Below, in pieces: positions 61,237 to 64,000 of a stretch of 64,000 nt of DNA. Location: NCBI GenBank assembly GCA_028284745.1, contig JANQRC010000064.1, positions 41,495 to 105,494 of the forward strand. The letters run 5' to 3'. Every line of letters starts with the position of its first letter. The first letter of the stretch is position 1. The position numbers and the translations under genes were made by a program. The notes beneath the pieces were generated by a model that was not told where the DNA came from, ran no database searches, and worked only from the letters and a program-made list of their open reading frames with translations. This DNA comes from Flavobacteriaceae bacterium. GTDB taxonomy: Bacteria; Bacteroidota; Bacteroidia; Flavobacteriales; Flavobacteriaceae.

Positions 61237-64000
61237 ATGATTCAGGACATCTCTACATTAGATCCCAGGCAATACATCTTGATCAAAGGCGCCAAATTGC
61301 ACAATCTGAAAGATATAGATGTTGCCATCCCCAGGAACAAATTGGTCGTGATAACTGGGCTCTCCGGTTCTGGGAAGTCTAGCTTGGCATTCGATACGCT
61401 TTATGCCGAAGGGCAACGACGCTATGTGGAGAGTCTCTCTTCGTATGCACGTCAGTTCTTGGGAAGACTGGATAAACCAAAGGTAGACTATATAAGAGGG
61501 ATCGCTCCTGCCATTGCCATTGAACAGAAAGTAAACTCTACCAATCCTCGCTCTACCGTTGGTACCACCACGGAGATATACGATTACTTAAAATTACTCT
61601 TTGCACGCATTGGCAAAACCTACTCTCCTATTTCGGGCAACGAGGTAAAGAAGCATACGGTGACCGATGTGTTGGATTTTGTGAGGCAATTTGAAGAACG
61701 TGCCAAGTTATCATTACTTTCCCCAGTACACATACCAGACGACCGAAGTACCTATCACGCCATTAAGATCTTGGCCCAACAAGGGTATGCACGTATAAAA
61801 TACAAAGGCGAAATAGTTCGCATCGATGAGATCACCGAAGAGATCGACCACGACTTTTATCTCGTAGTGGACCGTATCGTGGTACAGCATGACGAAGATT
61901 TTTATAATCGCTTGGGAGATGCCATAGATACTGCTTTCTTTGAAGGAAAGGGAACTTGCATCATTGAGGAGCTATCCTCACAAGAACAAACCTTTTTCAG
62001 CAACAAGTTTGAATTGGATGGTATGCAATTCCTTGAACCAAATGTGCATCTCTTCAGCTTTAACAATCCGTACGGGGCATGTCCCAAGTGTGAAGGTTAT
62101 GGGGATGTCATCGGTATCGATGAAGAGCTAGTGATCCCAAACACAGGACTATCCATTTACGAGAATGCCATCATGCCATGGCGTGGCGAGAGCATGAGTT
62201 CTTATCGAGACCAATTGGTGAATCATTCTCATCACTTCGATCTCCCGATACACAAGCCCTACTTCGAGCTTTCTGAAGAGCAGAAACAACTGGTCTGGGA
62301 AGGGAACCGCTACTTTCATGGGTTGAATGACTTCTTCAAATTCTTAGAGGAAAAAAGTTATAAGATCCAAAATCGAGTGATGCTCTCCCGCTATCGTGGA
62401 AAGACCAGATGCAATGAGTGTCATGGGAAACGCTTGCGCAACGAAGCTTCGCATGTAAAGGTCGCCGACAAGACCATTATGGACCTGGTGGATCTTCCGA
62501 TCAGAAAACTAAAGGTATTCTTTGAAGCGCTTCAGCTTTCAGAATACGACGAAAAAGTTGCAAAACGATTGCTCAAGGAGATCAACAACAGATTGCTCTT
62601 TCTTTCGAATGTAGGCCTTGATTATCTCACACTCAACAGGAAATCGAATACACTTTCTGGTGGGGAGTCGCAACGCATCAACCTGGCGACCTCGCTGGGA
62701 AGTAGTTTGGTGGGGTCCATGTACATACTAGACGAGCCCAGTATTGGCCTGCACCCCAAAGATACCGAAAGGCTTGTCGGTGTACTCAAATCGCTTAGAG
62801 ATCTCGGCAATACCGTCATCGTGGTAGAGCATGACGAAGACATCATGCAGGCCTCTGACGAGATCATTGACATCGGTCCAGAAGCAGGCACCTTAGGCGG
62901 TAAGATCGTAGCAGTTGGGCAGTATGAAGATATCCTTAACGAAAATACGTTGACCGCCAATTATTTAAGTGGTGAAAAGGAGATCGAAGTACCAAAAAAG
63001 CGGAGAACGTCCAAGAACTACATCGAGATCATCGGTGCTCGCGAGAACAACTTGAAGAATGTCGATGTGCGTTTTCCGTTGAACATGCTTACCGTGGTAA
63101 CCGGTGTTTCGGGAAGTGGAAAAAGTACACTGGTCAAAAGACTGCTCTACCCATCGATATTAAAGGAAACCGGGGGATATGGCGAAAAAGCCGGGCAGTT
63201 CACAAAAATTGACGGAAAGTATGATGCTGTAGAAGCTGTAGAGTTCGTAGACCAAAACCCGATCGGACGCTCATCACGCTCAAATCCTGTTACCTACATC
63301 AAAGCGTATGACGATGTACGTAACCTATTTGCTTCGCAAAAACTTTCAAAGATCCGCAACTATCAGGCAAAGCATTTCTCGTTCAATGTAGACGGCGGGC
63401 GCTGTGAGACTTGTAAGGGCGAAGGTGAAGTGACCATAGAAATGCAATTCATGGCAGATGTACATCTAGAATGTGAGACATGTGCCGGAAAGCGCTTCAA
63501 AAAGGAAGTCCTAGAAGTTACTGTGGCAGACAAGAATATCGACGATGTATTGAACATGACAATTGATGACGCGATCACCTTCTTTGCCGAAAATGATATA
63601 AAAAAGGTAGCCAACAAACTTCAGCCATTACAAGATGTGGGACTTGGCTATGTAACACTTGGGCAGTCCTCTTCCACCCTTTCGGGAGGTGAAGCCCAGC
63701 GTATCAAGCTCGCATCGTTTCTCGGCAAAGGAAGCTCTTCACAAAAGACGCTTTTCATCTTTGATGAGCCAACTACAGGCCTTCACTTTCACGACATCAA
63801 AAAACTGCTCAAGTCGTTTGAAGCATTGTTAGACAAAGGGCATTCTATCGTGGTAGTGGAGCACAATCTGGAGTTGATCAAATGTGCAGACCATATCATT
63901 GACCTTGGTCCCGAAGGTGGCGAGCTAGGTGGTGATCTAGTAGCTTTCGGCACTCCTGAAGAGCTAGTGAAAAAACCGGACTCTGTCACAGGAAAATATC
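61237..64000 (+). CDS. uvrA: excinuclease ABC subunit UvrA (3' end outside window)
   Basis: Damage-recognition ATPase of nucleotide-excision repair. The frame is open from the ATG at 61237 (MIQDISTLDPRQYILIKGAK) to the window end, about 921 residues; perhaps 20-30 are missing. The first Walker A is GLSGSGKSSLAFDT at about 41-54, and the zinc-finger pairs CPKC and CNEC, the signature LSGGESQRINLATSL, the second Walker A GVSGSGKSTLVKRLL, CETCKGEG and CETCAGK, and LSGGEAQRIKLASF follow in order. No break or anomaly is seen. Confidence 0.96.
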   Translation, partial: MIQDISTLDPRQYILIKGAKLHNLKDIDVAIPRNKLVVITGLSGSGKSSLAFDTLYAEGQRRYVESLSSYARQFLGRLDKPKVDYIRGIAPAIAIEQKVNSTNPRSTVGTTTEIYDYLKLLFARIGKTYSPISGNEVKKHTVTDVLDFVRQFEERAKLSLLSPVHIPDDRSTYHAIKILAQQGYARIKYKGEIVRIDEITEEIDHDFYLVVDRIVVQHDEDFYNRLGDAIDTAFFEGKGTCIIEELSSQEQTFFSNKFELDGMQFLEPNVHLFSFNNPYGACPKCEGYGDVIGIDEELVIPNTGLSIYENAIMPWRGESMSSYRDQLVNHSHHFDLPIHKPYFELSEEQKQLVWEGNRYFHGLNDFFKFLEEKSYKIQNRVMLSRYRGKTRCNECHGKRLRNEASHVKVADKTIMDLVDLPIRKLKVFFEALQLSEYDEKVAKRLLKEINNRLLFLSNVGLDYLTLNRKSNTLSGGESQRINLATSLGSSLVGSMYILDEPSIGLHPKDTERLVGVLKSLRDLGNTVIVVEHDEDIMQASDEIIDIGPEAGTLGGKIVAVGQYEDILNENTLTANYLSGEKEIEVPKKRRTSKNYIEIIGARENNLKNVDVRFPLNMLTVVTGVSGSGKSTLVKRLLYPSILKETGGYGEKAGQFTKIDGKYDAVEAVEFVDQNPIGRSSRSNPVTYIKAYDDVRNLFASQKLSKIRNYQAKHFSFNVDGGRCETCKGEGEVTIEMQFMADVHLECETCAGKRFKKEVLEVTVADKNIDDVLNMTIDDAITFFAENDIKKVANKLQPLQDVGLGYVTLGQSSSTLSGGEAQRIKLASFLGKGSSSQKTLFIFDEPTTGLHFHDIKKLLKSFEALLDKGHSIVVVEHNLELIKCADHIIDLGPEGGELGGDLVAFGTPEELVKKPDSVTGKY

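Overview
The window is a gene-dense, IS- and phage-free stretch of what looks like a Flavobacteriia (Bacteroidota) chromosome, probably a marine Flavobacteriaceae relative. This rests on the gene content (PorX, lpxC-fabZ fusion, twin lpxD genes, BatA-type proteins, a TonB receptor with a carboxypeptidase-regulatory N-domain, DUF5916, DUF937) and on the recurrent promoter element TAnnTTTG, the Bacteroidota sigma-70 -7 box. Translation starts mostly lack a clear Shine-Dalgarno sequence. No rRNA, tRNA, CRISPR array or intact mobile element was seen.

Layout. 1-2300: the 5' end of hisG behind a histidine leader peptide (HHHH) and attenuator, then an OmpA-like protein and a helix-hairpin-helix membrane protein. 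2500-13200 (minus): prohibitin, a VWA membrane protein, fabG, sucD, then an outer-membrane lipid cluster (lpxD paralogue, efp, lpxA, lpxC-fabZ, lpxD) and an HD phosphohydrolase. 13200-20300: porX, tsaE, a small lipoprotein overlapping a membrane protein, ald, a DUF4258-like protein, proline dehydrogenase, aroB. 20300-33900 (mostly minus): ppc, an Lrp/AsnC regulator, an M14 carboxypeptidase, an XRE-type regulator, terC, parC and parE, an EamA transporter and ychF. 34000-41200: a carboxypeptidase-regulatory-like protein, ferredoxin and a LuxC-like acyl-CoA reductase (divergent), serC-serA, DUF937, and two small envelope proteins. 41200-45000: a TonB receptor locus with a Cys/His-rich secreted protein and a lipoprotein, possibly metal uptake. 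45000-47100 (minus): QueD/PTPS, folE and an MsrA homologue lacking its catalytic cysteine. 47200-58800: DUF5916, a LolD-like ATPase, TIGR02757, a BatA-type protein, a dihydroorotase homologue lacking metal ligands, an esterase, an MBL hydrolase and a conserved protein of unknown function. 59000-64000: bcp, nth, a 46-residue small protein, an ECF-type sigma factor, and uvrA running off the edge.

The most interesting signals lie between genes. (i) Two paralogous leader elements sit upstream of serC and of the dihydroorotase-like gene. Each has a short reading frame starting M-[EK]-R-A-L-[AK]-N-F-K, with several synonymous differences between the copies, and a matching hairpin about 65 nt downstream. 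(ii) A degenerate intergenic repeat of up to about 190 bp occurs three times, each time between two convergent genes. (iii) A histidine attenuator precedes hisG. (iv) TAnnTTTG boxes decide several start codons and predict near-leaderless transcripts. (v) Several small genes (42-55 residues) were found by reading the gaps directly.
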